The translations under genes and the position numbers were made by a program. The notes beneath the pieces are model-generated. The model made no database searches. It saw only the letters and a list, made by a program, of their open reading frames with translations, and was not told where the DNA came from. Positions 1 to 7,250 of a stretch of 64,000 bases of DNA are shown here, piece by piece; within the stretch, counting starts at the first letter, position 1; each line of letters begins with the position of its first letter. Source of the stretch: Streptomyces sp. Mut1 (GTDB taxonomy: Bacteria > Actinomycetota > Actinomycetes > Streptomycetales > Streptomycetaceae); the NCBI RefSeq assembly GCF_030719295.1, contig NZ_CP120997.1, positions 1,860,001-1,924,000 on the forward strand, read 5' to 3'.

Positions 1-855
1 TGGGGACCGGTGCCGGAGGGGTGGTCGCTGCTCGCGGGCAGCGCGCACAAATGGGGCGGGCCCGCCGGGGTCGGGCTGCTCGCGGTGCGCAAGGGTGTCC
101 GGTTCGCACCGCAAGGCCCGGCGGACGAGCGGGAGTCGGGACGGGCGCCCGGCTTCGAGAACCTTCCGGCGATCGTCGCGGCGGCCGCCTCCCTGCGGGC
201 GGTGCGGGCGGAGGCGGACGCGGACGCGGTGCGGCTGCGGGCGCTGGTCGACCGGATCAGGACCCGGGTGCCCGAGCTGGTACCCGATGTGGAGGTGGTC
301 GGCGATCCGGAGCGGCGGCTGCCGCATCTGGTCACCTTCTCCTGTCTCTATGTCGACGGGGAGACCCTGCTCCACGAGCTCGACCGGGCCGGATTCTCCG
401 TATCGTCCGGTTCGTCCTGCACGAGCAGCACCCTGACGCCGAGCCATGTGCTCAAGGCGATGGGGGTGCTGTCGGAGGGCAATGTCCGGGTGTCGCTGCC
501 CCGGGGCACCACGGACGAGGACGTCGACGGCTTCCTGGCGGTGCTCCCCGGTCTGGTGGCCGGGGTGCGCGAGAAGCTGGAGGCGTCCGCGCCGGCCGCC
601 CCCTCCCCTTCCCCCTCCCCCGCTCCGGACGACTCGCTGGTGCTGGACACGCTCGGCAAGCGCTGCCCGATTCCGGTGATCGAGCTCGCAAAGGTGATCG
701 GAGGGGTGCCGGTGGGCGGGACGGTGACCGTGCTGTCCGACGACGAGGCGGCCCGGCTGGACATCCCGGCCTGGTGCGCGATGCGGGAGCAGGAGTACGT
801 GGGCGAGGAGCCGGCGGACCGGGGCGCGGCCCATGTGGTCCGCCGGCTCTCCTGA
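1..855 (+). CDS. cysteine desulfurase-TusA fusion protein, 3' part
   Basis: The gene is open from base 1, so its N-terminal half lies outside the window. What remains is the C-terminal part of a class V aminotransferase-fold cysteine desulfurase. The PLP Schiff-base lysine is seen in SAHKWGG (codon 49-51), and the persulfide cysteine in SGSSCTSS (codon 418-420). A Ser/Pro/Ala-rich linker (about 598-630) then joins a TusA-type sulfur carrier domain with its CPIP cysteine (codon 664-666). The desulfurase would take sulfur from cysteine and pass it to the fused TusA. Both reactive cysteines are present. It converges on the PfkB kinase gene, 10 nt away. The sulfur acceptor cannot be told from the sequence. 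Confidence 0.9.
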   Translation, partial: WGPVPEGWSLLAGSAHKWGGPAGVGLLAVRKGVRFAPQGPADERESGRAPGFENLPAIVAAAASLRAVRAEADADAVRLRALVDRIRTRVPELVPDVEVVGDPERRLPHLVTFSCLYVDGETLLHELDRAGFSVSSGSSCTSSTLTPSHVLKAMGVLSEGNVRVSLPRGTTDEDVDGFLAVLPGLVAGVREKLEASAPAAPSPSPSPAPDDSLVLDTLGKRCPIPVIELAKVIGGVPVGGTVTVLSDDEAARLDIPAWCAMREQEYVGEEPADRGAAHVVRRLS

Positions 856-865
856 CCGGTCCGCG

Positions 866-1840
866 TCAGGCGAGGTGCGTGTGGACCTCGGCGGCGGCCT
901 CGTGGCCGTACGCCTTGGTGAAGCGGTCCATGAAGTGGTTGCGGTGCAGGGTGTACTCCTGGGTGCCGACGGTCTCGATGACGAGCGTGGCGAGCATGCA
1001 GCCGACCTGGGCGGCCCGCTCCAGGCCGACGCCCCAGGCGAGACCGGAGAGGAACCCGGCCCGGAAGGCGTCGCCGACGCCGGTCGGGTCGGCCTTGGCG
1101 TTCTCCTCGGGGCAGCCGACCTCGATGGGCTCCTCGCCCGCCCGCTCGATGCGCACGCCCTGGGCGCCGAGCGTGGTGACCCGGTGGCCGACCTTGGCCA
1201 GGATCTCCGCGTCGGTCCAGCCGGTCTTGGACTCGATGAGCCCCTTCTCGTACTCGTTGGAGAAGAGGTAGGTGGCGCCCTCCAGGAGGATGCGGATCTC
1301 GTCGCCGTTCATCCGGGCGATCTGCTGGGAGAAGTCCGCGGCGAACGGGATGCCGCGCGTACGGCACTCCTCGGTGTGGCGGAGCATGCCCTCCGGGTCG
1401 TCGGCGCCGATGGAGACGAGGTCGAGCCCGCCCACCCGGTCGGCGACGGCCTTCAGCTCGATCAGCCGGGCCTCGCTCATGGCGCCGGTGTAGAAGGAGC
1501 CGATCTGGTTGTGGTCGGCGTCGGTCGTGCAGACGAACCGGGCGGTGTGCAGGACCTCGGAGATCCGCACCGATCCGGTGTCGACGCCGTGGCGGTCGAG
1601 CCAGGCCCGGTACTCGTCGAAGTCGGACCCGGCGGCCCCGACCAGGATCGGCCGGGTGCCGAGCAGGCCCATGCCGAAGCAGATGTTGGCGGCGACACCT
1701 CCCCGGCGCACGTCCAGGTTGTCGACCAGGAAGGAGAGCGAGACCGTGTGCAGCTGATCGGCGACCAGCTGGTCGGCGAAGCGGCCGGGGAAGGTCATGA
1801 GGTGGTCGGTGGCGATGGAGCCGGTGACTGCGATACGCAC
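866..1840 (-). CDS. PfkB-family carbohydrate (ribokinase/adenosine kinase-like) kinase
   Basis: A 324-aa cytosolic sugar or nucleoside kinase of the ribokinase/PfkB fold. The N-terminal substrate motif RRGGVAANICFGMGLLG and the C-terminal signature PTGVGDAFRAGF, whose Asp is the catalytic base, are both present; the usual GAGD is GVGD here. I chose the GTG at 1840 because GCAGGAG lies upstream and the family N-terminus (VRIAVTGSIATDHLM) begins there. The reading frame continues far upstream without support. Adenosine, ribose or another sugar could be the substrate; the sequence does not decide. The 156 nt to the divergent small ORF must hold its promoter. Confidence 0.9.
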   Translation of the reverse strand: MRIAVTGSIATDHLMTFPGRFADQLVADQLHTVSLSFLVDNLDVRRGGVAANICFGMGLLGTRPILVGAAGSDFDEYRAWLDRHGVDTGSVRISEVLHTARFVCTTDADHNQIGSFYTGAMSEARLIELKAVADRVGGLDLVSIGADDPEGMLRHTEECRTRGIPFAADFSQQIARMNGDEIRILLEGATYLFSNEYEKGLIESKTGWTDAEILAKVGHRVTTLGAQGVRIERAGEEPIEVGCPEENAKADPTGVGDAFRAGFLSGLAWGVGLERAAQVGCMLATLVIETVGTQEYTLHRNHFMDRFTKAYGHEAAAEVHTHLA

Positions 1841-1984
1841 GGGGAGACTGCTCCTGCGGAGGTCGAGGGGAACGCTTGTCCGTATCCCCTGGGTGGCGTG
1901 ACAGTTCACGCTACCCGCTTTCCCATGGCCCGAAGCGGAAAAACTACCCGATAGTAGGGCTTTCTTCCCGAGCTCGGTGGTGCC

Positions 1985-1990
1985 TACGGT
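1985..1990 (+). promoter_or_regulatory. candidate -10 element for a leaderless transcript
   Basis: TACGGT fits the Streptomyces TAnnnT -10 pattern and ends 6 nt before the ATG at 1997. No Shine-Dalgarno sequence precedes that ATG, so the transcript may start at or next to the start codon. No good -35 hexamer was seen. Confidence 0.4.
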
Positions 1991-1996
1991 GCGGTT

Positions 1997-2194
1997 ATGT
2001 CGAACCACATCGCCCCGCGCGAGTCCGAGACCGGTCTGGCCGAGCTGCGCGGAGACTGCGCACGGATGGCCCCGCACTGGGTGGTACCCGCGAAGATCAC
2101 CCCTACCCCTGTCGCACCCGCCCTGATCAACGGCGTGACCGTGCCGCCCGCATCGGCCCGGCTGATCGACGCGACGGCGGAGTACGGGGACTGA
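1997..2194 (+). CDS. small conserved-looking protein, unknown function
   Basis: A 65-aa soluble protein with no signal peptide, membrane segment or metal-binding motif (starts MSNHIAPRESETGLAELRGD). It contains a central Pro/Val/Ala/Thr stretch (PAKITPTPVAPALINGVTV). I accept it as real because it starts at an ATG with a -10-like TACGGT directly upstream, uses GC-ending codons and fills the gap divergent to the PfkB gene. No ribosome binding site is visible, which suits leaderless translation. I do not recognise a family. Confidence 0.6.
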   Translation: MSNHIAPRESETGLAELRGDCARMAPHWVVPAKITPTPVAPALINGVTVPPASARLIDATAEYGD

Positions 2195-2340
2195 GCCCCC
2201 CTCCCTCGCCGGCGCCCCCTCCTTCGCCGGCCCGGGGGAACCATGCGCCCCTTCGCCCCGTCCCATCCCCGTCCACCCTCCGGGGCGGGCCGTACGCCGG
2301 TCCAGGCGTACGACGGCGATGCAGGCGAAGGAGCGATCCG

Positions 2341-3798
2341 GTGAGCACCGAGCGACCCGACAACGACGTGACCACTTCCCGGCGGCGTTCGCCGCTGGTC
2401 GCGGCCTCGGTGGCGGCGGCCGTACTGCTGGCCGGTGGCGGCGGCGCCTACTGGGCGGCGACCGCGGCGGACGGCGGGGACGGCGCGCGGAGCGCGGCGG
2501 GGGACGGTTCCACTCCCCCACCCCTGTCGCTGGACGCCACGGGCACACCCGCCGAGCCGTCGCCCGATCCCTCCGGCGCGCCCGAGGGCATCGCCCCCGG
2601 TGAGCCCGATCCGCACGGCGGCCGGCTGGTCTACCGCGCCTCCGGCGAACTTCCGGACGGCCCCGAGCGGGCGGCCGTCCAGCGCGCGAAGGGGACCGTG
2701 TCGGCCGCCGAGGTGACCAGGCTGGCGAAGGCGCTCGGGCTGACCGGCGCCCCGCAGTCCGGGGCCACCTTCTGGAAGGTGGGCTCCGACGGGGACGGTT
2801 CGGGGCCGGTCCTGCGGGTGGACAAGCAGGCGCCCGGGACCTGGACCTTCACCCGCTACGGCTCCGGCTCCACGGACAACTGCAAGAAGGGGGCCGTCTG
2901 TTCGGGCGGGCAGGTGGCGCCCGGCGGCTCCGGCTCCCCGGTGAGCGAGAAGGCCGCGAAGGCCGCCGCCGCCCCGGTGCTGAAGGCGGCCGGCCAGGGC
3001 GACGCGGCGCTCGACGCGGGCCAGCTCATGGGCTCGGCCCGGGTGGTGAACGCCGATCCGGTGGTGGACGGGCTGCCCACGTACGGCTGGTCGACCGGCG
3101 TCCAGGTGGGCCCGGACGGTGAAGTGATCGGCGGCAGCGGGCAGTTGAAGGGCCTGGAGAAGGGTGCGGAGTATCCGGTGATCAGCGCGGACGAGGCGGT
3201 GAAGCAGCTGAACGCCGCGCAGCCGGAGAGCGGGAGGATCGGCGGCTGCATCGATCCCCCGCCGGCCAAGGAGGGCGAGATGGCGCCCCTCTACCGCTGC
3301 GGCAAGCAGAAGGGGGAGGCGGAGCCGCCCACGACGACGGTGACGGTGAGCAAGGCGGTCTTCGGTCTGGCGGTCCACTCCGCGGGGGGCGAGCAGCTGC
3401 TCGTACCGTCCTGGATCTTCTCGGTGGAGCCGGCCGGCGGCCGGGGCGACACGGTCACCCAGGTGGCCGTGGACCCGGCGTATCTGACGCGGGGGCCGTC
3501 ACAGGGGGCGACCCCGGACGGCGACGCCACGACGAAGGCCCGCACGGTCCGGTCGTACAGCGCCGGCGGGCGGTCCCTCGCGGTGACGTTCTGGGGCGGC
3601 GCGTGCAGTACGTACACGGCGAGCGCGCGCGAGGACGGCGACACGGTGCGGGTGAGCGTCCGGGAGGAGAAGGCGGAGCCGGGCAAGGTCTGCGTGATGA
3701 TCGCCAAGGAGATGACCCGTACGGTCACGCTGGACCAGCCGCTGGACGGCCGGAAGGTGGTCGACGCGGCCTCGGGCTCCACGGTCCCGCGCACCTGA
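2341..3798 (+). CDS. membrane-anchored or secreted protein, unknown function
   Basis: A 485-aa protein that starts at a GTG with AAGGAG 7-8 nt upstream. A short charged N-terminus (about 1-17) is followed by one hydrophobic segment (about 18-40, Ala/Val/Leu/Gly-rich), then a low-complexity Asp/Ser/Pro/Gly region (about 45-90) and a large extracytoplasmic domain. There is no lipobox cysteine. Several cysteines (NCKKGAVC, GGCIDPPP, YRCGK, GGACSTY, KVCVM) could form disulfides outside the cell. Streptomyces genomes carry such single-TM proteins of unknown function; I assign none. A strong hairpin follows, and the next gene converges. Confidence 0.8.
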   Translation: MSTERPDNDVTTSRRRSPLVAASVAAAVLLAGGGGAYWAATAADGGDGARSAAGDGSTPPPLSLDATGTPAEPSPDPSGAPEGIAPGEPDPHGGRLVYRASGELPDGPERAAVQRAKGTVSAAEVTRLAKALGLTGAPQSGATFWKVGSDGDGSGPVLRVDKQAPGTWTFTRYGSGSTDNCKKGAVCSGGQVAPGGSGSPVSEKAAKAAAAPVLKAAGQGDAALDAGQLMGSARVVNADPVVDGLPTYGWSTGVQVGPDGEVIGGSGQLKGLEKGAEYPVISADEAVKQLNAAQPESGRIGGCIDPPPAKEGEMAPLYRCGKQKGEAEPPTTTVTVSKAVFGLAVHSAGGEQLLVPSWIFSVEPAGGRGDTVTQVAVDPAYLTRGPSQGATPDGDATTKARTVRSYSAGGRSLAVTFWGGACSTYTASAREDGDTVRVSVREEKAEPGKVCVMIAKEMTRTVTLDQPLDGRKVVDAASGSTVPRT

Positions 3799-3835
3799 CA
3801 CCACCCGCGTACGGCAGCGACAACGGAGCGACAAC

Positions 3836-3873
3836 GGCGGCGGCCCCGGGATCGGAATCCCGGGGCCGCCGCC
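3836..3873. terminator. bidirectional hairpin terminator
   Basis: A perfect 16-bp GC-rich stem (3836-3851 with 3858-3873) closes a 6-nt loop, TCGGAA. It lies between convergent genes ending at 3798 and 3899 and probably serves both. There is no U-tract, as is common in Streptomyces. Confidence 0.8.
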
Positions 3874-3898
3874 GTACCTCCGCCTGCCGCTGCGCGCT

Positions 3899-4255
3899 TT
3901 AGCTGAAGGAGTCGCCGCAGGCGCAGGAGCCCGTGGCGTTCGGGTTGTCGATGGTGAAGCCCTGCTTCTCGATGGTGTCCACGAAGTCGACCGAGGCGCC
4001 GCCCAGGTACGGGGCGCTCATGCGGTCGGTGACGACCTTCACACCGTCGAAGTCCTTCACGACGTCGCCGTCGAGGGAACGCTCATCGAAGAAGAGCTGG
4101 TAACGCAGGCCCGAGCAGCCGCCGGGCTGGACGGCGACACGGAGAGCCAGGTCTTCGCGCCCCTCCTGCTCCAGCAGGGCCTTGACCTTGGCTGCGGCGG
4201 CGTCGGACAGGAGGATGCCGTCGCTCACGGTGGTGGTCTCGTCCGATACGGACAT
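3899..4255 (-). CDS. erpA: iron-sulfur cluster insertion protein ErpA (HesB/IscA family)
   Basis: A 118-aa A-type Fe-S carrier that passes clusters to client apoproteins in the cytosol. The three conserved cysteines are present: C47 in GGCSGLRY, and C111 and C113 in the C-terminal GSCACGDS. The length is typical of the family. It is divergent from nadA, whose product is a 4Fe-4S enzyme and therefore a plausible client. Known for the family: cluster binding by these cysteines. Inferred: the link to NadA. Confidence 0.92.
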   Translation of the reverse strand: MSVSDETTTVSDGILLSDAAAAKVKALLEQEGREDLALRVAVQPGGCSGLRYQLFFDERSLDGDVVKDFDGVKVVTDRMSAPYLGGASVDFVDTIEKQGFTIDNPNATGSCACGDSFS

Positions 4256-4387
4256 CTGCTTCTCTCCCGGGTTGTACGGAGACTGCTTGCCGACGTAGCA
4301 ACCGTCGGGACCGCGGATTCATTCCGGGCCGCGCGCTTGCCTGTTCCCTTCATGCTCGCACACCGGTCCGGCCGGCGGATGCGTCAC

Positions 4388-4445
4388 ATTGACGCTATCG
4401 GCATCGTCAAAGTGACGTGAAGCGGCTATGATAGATAGCGTCAAT
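4388..4445 (+). promoter_or_regulatory. nadA promoter flanked by a perfect inverted repeat (operator candidate)
   Basis: ATTGACGCTATC (4388-4399) and its exact reverse complement GATAGCGTCAAT (4434-4445) are separated by 34 nt. Between them lie a -10 element TATGAT (4427-4432) and, 17 nt upstream, a weak -35 TCGTCA (4404-4409). The distal half-site sits upstream of the -35, and the proximal one covers the expected start of transcription. This suits repression by looping or by cooperative dimers. NAD genes in Actinobacteria are often controlled by NrtR-type repressors, but I cannot match this box to one. Confidence 0.55.
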
Positions 4446-4498
4446 TAGACGAAAAGGCTTTCTCGGCAGAGAAGTCCGCAGAAGAAAGGGTGCGTGAC

Positions 4499-5686
4499 GT
4501 GACCACGGCCCACCCCGTCCAGGATCTCGATGTCCAGCCGACGCCCCTCGCCCTGCTCCTGCTGGGCCGCGACGCCGACCCCAGGAGCGAGCGCGGTGTC
4601 GAGTGCCCCGGCGACCTGCCCTCCCCGTCCGACCCGGACCTGGTGGAGCGCGCCCGCGCGGCCAAGGAGAAGCTGGGGGAGAAGGTCTTCGTCCTCGGGC
4701 ACCACTACCAGCGCGACGAGGTCATCCAGTTCGCGGATGTGACCGGCGACTCCTTCAAGCTCGCCCGTGACGCGGCGGCCCGCCCGGAGGCCGAGTACAT
4801 CGTCTTCTGCGGTGTGCACTTCATGGCCGAGTCCGCGGACATCCTGACCACCGACGACCAGCAGGTCGTGCTGCCGGACCTGGCGGCGGGCTGCTCGATG
4901 GCCGACATGGCCACCGCCGAGCAGGTCGCCGAGTGCTGGGACGTGCTGACCGATGCGGGCGTCGCCGAGCAGGTCGTGCCCGTCTCCTACATGAACTCCT
5001 CCGCCGACATCAAGGCCTTCACCGGCCGTCACGGCGGCACGATCTGCACCTCGTCCAACGCGAAGCGGGCCCTGGAGTGGGCCTTCGAGCAGGGCGAGAA
5101 GGTCCTCTTCCTGCCCGACCAGCACCTGGGCCGCAACACCGCCGTCCGGGACATGGGCATGTCCCTGGAGGACTGTGTCCTCTACAACCCGCACAAGCCG
5201 AACGGCGGGCTCACCGCCGAGGAGCTGCGCGACGCGAAGATGATCCTGTGGCGCGGGCACTGCTCGGTCCACGGCCGCTTCTCGGTGGAGTCCGTCAACG
5301 ACGTGCGCGCCCGGATACCCGGCGTCAACGTGCTGGTGCACCCGGAGTGCAAGCACGAGGTCGTCGCCGCCGCGGACCAGGTCGGCTCGACGGAGTACAT
5401 CATCAAGGCCCTGGAGGCGGCCCCGGCCGGCTCCAAGTGGGCGATCGGCACCGAGCTGAACCTCGTACGCCGCCTGGCGAACCGTTTCGCCGCCGAGGAC
5501 AAGGAGATCGTCTTCCTCGACAAGACGGTGTGCTTCTGCTCGACGATGAACCGCATCGACCTGCCGCACCTGGTGTGGACGCTGGAGTCGCTCGCGGAGG
5601 GCAAGCTCGTCAACCGGATCGTGGTGGACCCGGAGACGGAGAAGTACGCGAAGCTGGCGCTGGAGCGGATGCTGGCGCTGCCGTAG
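4499..5686 (+). CDS. nadA: quinolinate synthase NadA
   Basis: A 395-aa cytosolic 4Fe-4S enzyme that condenses iminoaspartate with dihydroxyacetone phosphate to quinolinate, the first dedicated product of de novo NAD synthesis. Seen: GHHYQRDEV near residue 67, the cluster cysteines in FCGVHFMAES, HPECKHEV and KTVCFCSTMNRI, and the conserved GCSMADMA. Of two in-frame GTG codons (4490, 4499) I chose 4499 because AAAGGG lies 8 nt upstream and the product begins MTTAHPVQDLDVQP. The partner genes nadB and nadC are not adjacent. An operator-like inverted repeat surrounds its promoter. Confidence 0.95.
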   Translation: MTTAHPVQDLDVQPTPLALLLLGRDADPRSERGVECPGDLPSPSDPDLVERARAAKEKLGEKVFVLGHHYQRDEVIQFADVTGDSFKLARDAAARPEAEYIVFCGVHFMAESADILTTDDQQVVLPDLAAGCSMADMATAEQVAECWDVLTDAGVAEQVVPVSYMNSSADIKAFTGRHGGTICTSSNAKRALEWAFEQGEKVLFLPDQHLGRNTAVRDMGMSLEDCVLYNPHKPNGGLTAEELRDAKMILWRGHCSVHGRFSVESVNDVRARIPGVNVLVHPECKHEVVAAADQVGSTEYIIKALEAAPAGSKWAIGTELNLVRRLANRFAAEDKEIVFLDKTVCFCSTMNRIDLPHLVWTLESLAEGKLVNRIVVDPETEKYAKLALERMLALP

Positions 5687-5761
5687 CGCTCCGCGCTGCC
5701 GTAGGCGCTTCCCGCTGCCTCCGGTAGCGCTCTTCGTGCGGAAGGTCCGGACGCGGCCGAT

Positions 5762-5807
5762 TTTGTCCGGACCGGCCCGGAACCCCGTCCCCCGTATCTA
5801 CGCTGCT
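5762..5807 (+). promoter_or_regulatory. promoter box of lipase-caspase operon, copy 1
   Basis: TTTGTCCGGACCGGCCC (5762-5778), then 20 nt, then TACGCTGCT (5799-5807). The same two blocks with exactly the same spacing precede the second caspase gene (14581-14626). TACGCT fits a TAnnnT -10. The upstream block holds the palindrome GTCCGGAC, centred about 41 bp before the likely transcription start, the usual place for an activator that contacts RNA polymerase. No -35 hexamer is at the normal distance, which also suits activator dependence. Confidence 0.65.
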
Positions 5808-5844
5808 GTCCTCGATCGGCGGCGTGGATACGGGGGACTGTCAT

Positions 5845-7248
5845 ATGGCGCAGCGCAGCAGGGCCGAGGACCTGGTGGTCGTCGTACCGGGAATCCTCGG
5901 CAGCACGCTGGCGGACGCGGAAGGGCACGAGGTCTGGGCGGCCTCCGGGAAGGCCCTGCTGCGGGGCATCCGCACCTTCGGGAACTCGGTCAAGGGCCTG
6001 ACGCTCCCGGCCGGCCTGGGCGACGAACATCCCGGCGACGGCGTACGGCCCACCGGGCTCATGTCCGATGTGCACGCCCTGCCGGGTGTGTGGAACCCCG
6101 TGGACGGGTACAGCGGCCTGCTGAACTGGCTGGAAGCCAACTTCACCCTTCGGCGCCGCCTGCCCGGCGAGGCGGCCGACGTCCCGGCCAACCTCGTCGG
6201 CTTCGCCTACGACTGGCGGCTCTCCTGCCGCTACAACGCGGAGCGGCTGGCCGAGCGCGTGGACGAGGAGCTGGGCCGCTGGCGGGCGTCCCGGCCGGAC
6301 CGGCGGGACGCCAAGGTCGTCTTCCTCTGCCACTCCATGGGCGGCCTCGTCACGCGCGGCTACGTCGAGCAGTGCGGCGGCGCGGAGGTCACGCGCCGCG
6401 TGGTCACGCTCGGGACGCCGTACCGGGGGTCGCTCGACGCGCTGCTGTACCTGGTCAACGGCATGCGGTACGGGATCGGCCCGGTGGGCCTCGACCTCAC
6501 GGCGTTCGCCCGCAGCCTCCCGTCGCTGCACCAGCTCACCCCGGACTACGCCTGCCTGACGACGGCCGGCGGCTCGCCGTTGCGGTACGCCCGCGAGGTC
6601 ACGGGCCTGCCGGGGGTGGATGAGGAACTGCTGCGCCACGCGGGCCGGTTCCACGCGGACCTGCGGGACTCGGGCGCGGGTGCGCGGTACGGGGTGGAGT
6701 ACGTCCCGGTCGGCGGGGTACGCCAGCCGACGCCGACGACCGCCGAGGCGGAGGGCGACGGCCTGCGCGCCCTGCTCACCATCGACGGGGCGGACGAGGG
6801 GGGCGACGGGCGGGTGCCGCATCTTTCCAGCCGGGCTGTGGGTGCGGGCCGGCACGCGTACACCCCGTGGGAGAAGCACGGCTCCCTCCAGAACAACAAG
6901 GCGGTGCGCCAGGCCCTCTACAACTGGCTCACCCCGGAGCCGCCGGTGCACCGGGGCCCGGACGACGACGATGTGCCGCTCTCGGTGGACGCGCCGGAAA
7001 TCCTGGTGGAGGGGGACGCGTACGAGATCCGGGCCACCGCTGCCCCGGACGTGCCGGGCCACGACCGGATCGCGGTCTTCGCGGGGGTGGAGGGCGGTCC
7101 GATGCGCACGATGACCAACCGGGGCGGCGGGGTGTACACCGCCCGGGTCAAGAGCCTTCCGGCGGGCGGGCATCGGGTGCGGATCGGGACGCGTAATTCG
7201 GCCAATGTGGTGATGACCGCGTTGGTACTGGTTTTGGAGCGGGGCTGA
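5845..7248 (+). CDS. cytosolic LCAT-family lipase/acyltransferase-like protein
   Basis: A 467-aa alpha/beta hydrolase of the lecithin:cholesterol acyltransferase family, which acts on phospholipid esters. Oxyanion-hole loop VPGILGS at 14-20; family motif AYDWR at 121-125; nucleophile elbow LCHSMGG with Ser164; likely Asp321 in GGDGRVPH and His345 in EKHGSL. Residues about 375-467 form a separate beta-rich C-terminal domain. There is no signal peptide, which is unusual for a lipase and suits an intracellular effector. I chose the ATG at 5845 because GGGGGA lies 7-8 nt upstream; the GTG at 5824 is in frame too. The caspase gene starts 2 nt after its stop, so the two are surely cotranscribed. 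Confidence 0.85.
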   Translation: MAQRSRAEDLVVVVPGILGSTLADAEGHEVWAASGKALLRGIRTFGNSVKGLTLPAGLGDEHPGDGVRPTGLMSDVHALPGVWNPVDGYSGLLNWLEANFTLRRRLPGEAADVPANLVGFAYDWRLSCRYNAERLAERVDEELGRWRASRPDRRDAKVVFLCHSMGGLVTRGYVEQCGGAEVTRRVVTLGTPYRGSLDALLYLVNGMRYGIGPVGLDLTAFARSLPSLHQLTPDYACLTTAGGSPLRYAREVTGLPGVDEELLRHAGRFHADLRDSGAGARYGVEYVPVGGVRQPTPTTAEAEGDGLRALLTIDGADEGGDGRVPHLSSRAVGAGRHAYTPWEKHGSLQNNKAVRQALYNWLTPEPPVHRGPDDDDVPLSVDAPEILVEGDAYEIRATAAPDVPGHDRIAVFAGVEGGPMRTMTNRGGGVYTARVKSLPAGGHRVRIGTRNSANVVMTALVLVLERG

Positions 7249-7250
7249 CG

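Noticed and set aside
866..2548. Extension of the PfkB gene to 560 codons
   Set aside because: The family N-terminus and ribosome site place the start at 1840; the extension would run over the small ORF and the next gene.
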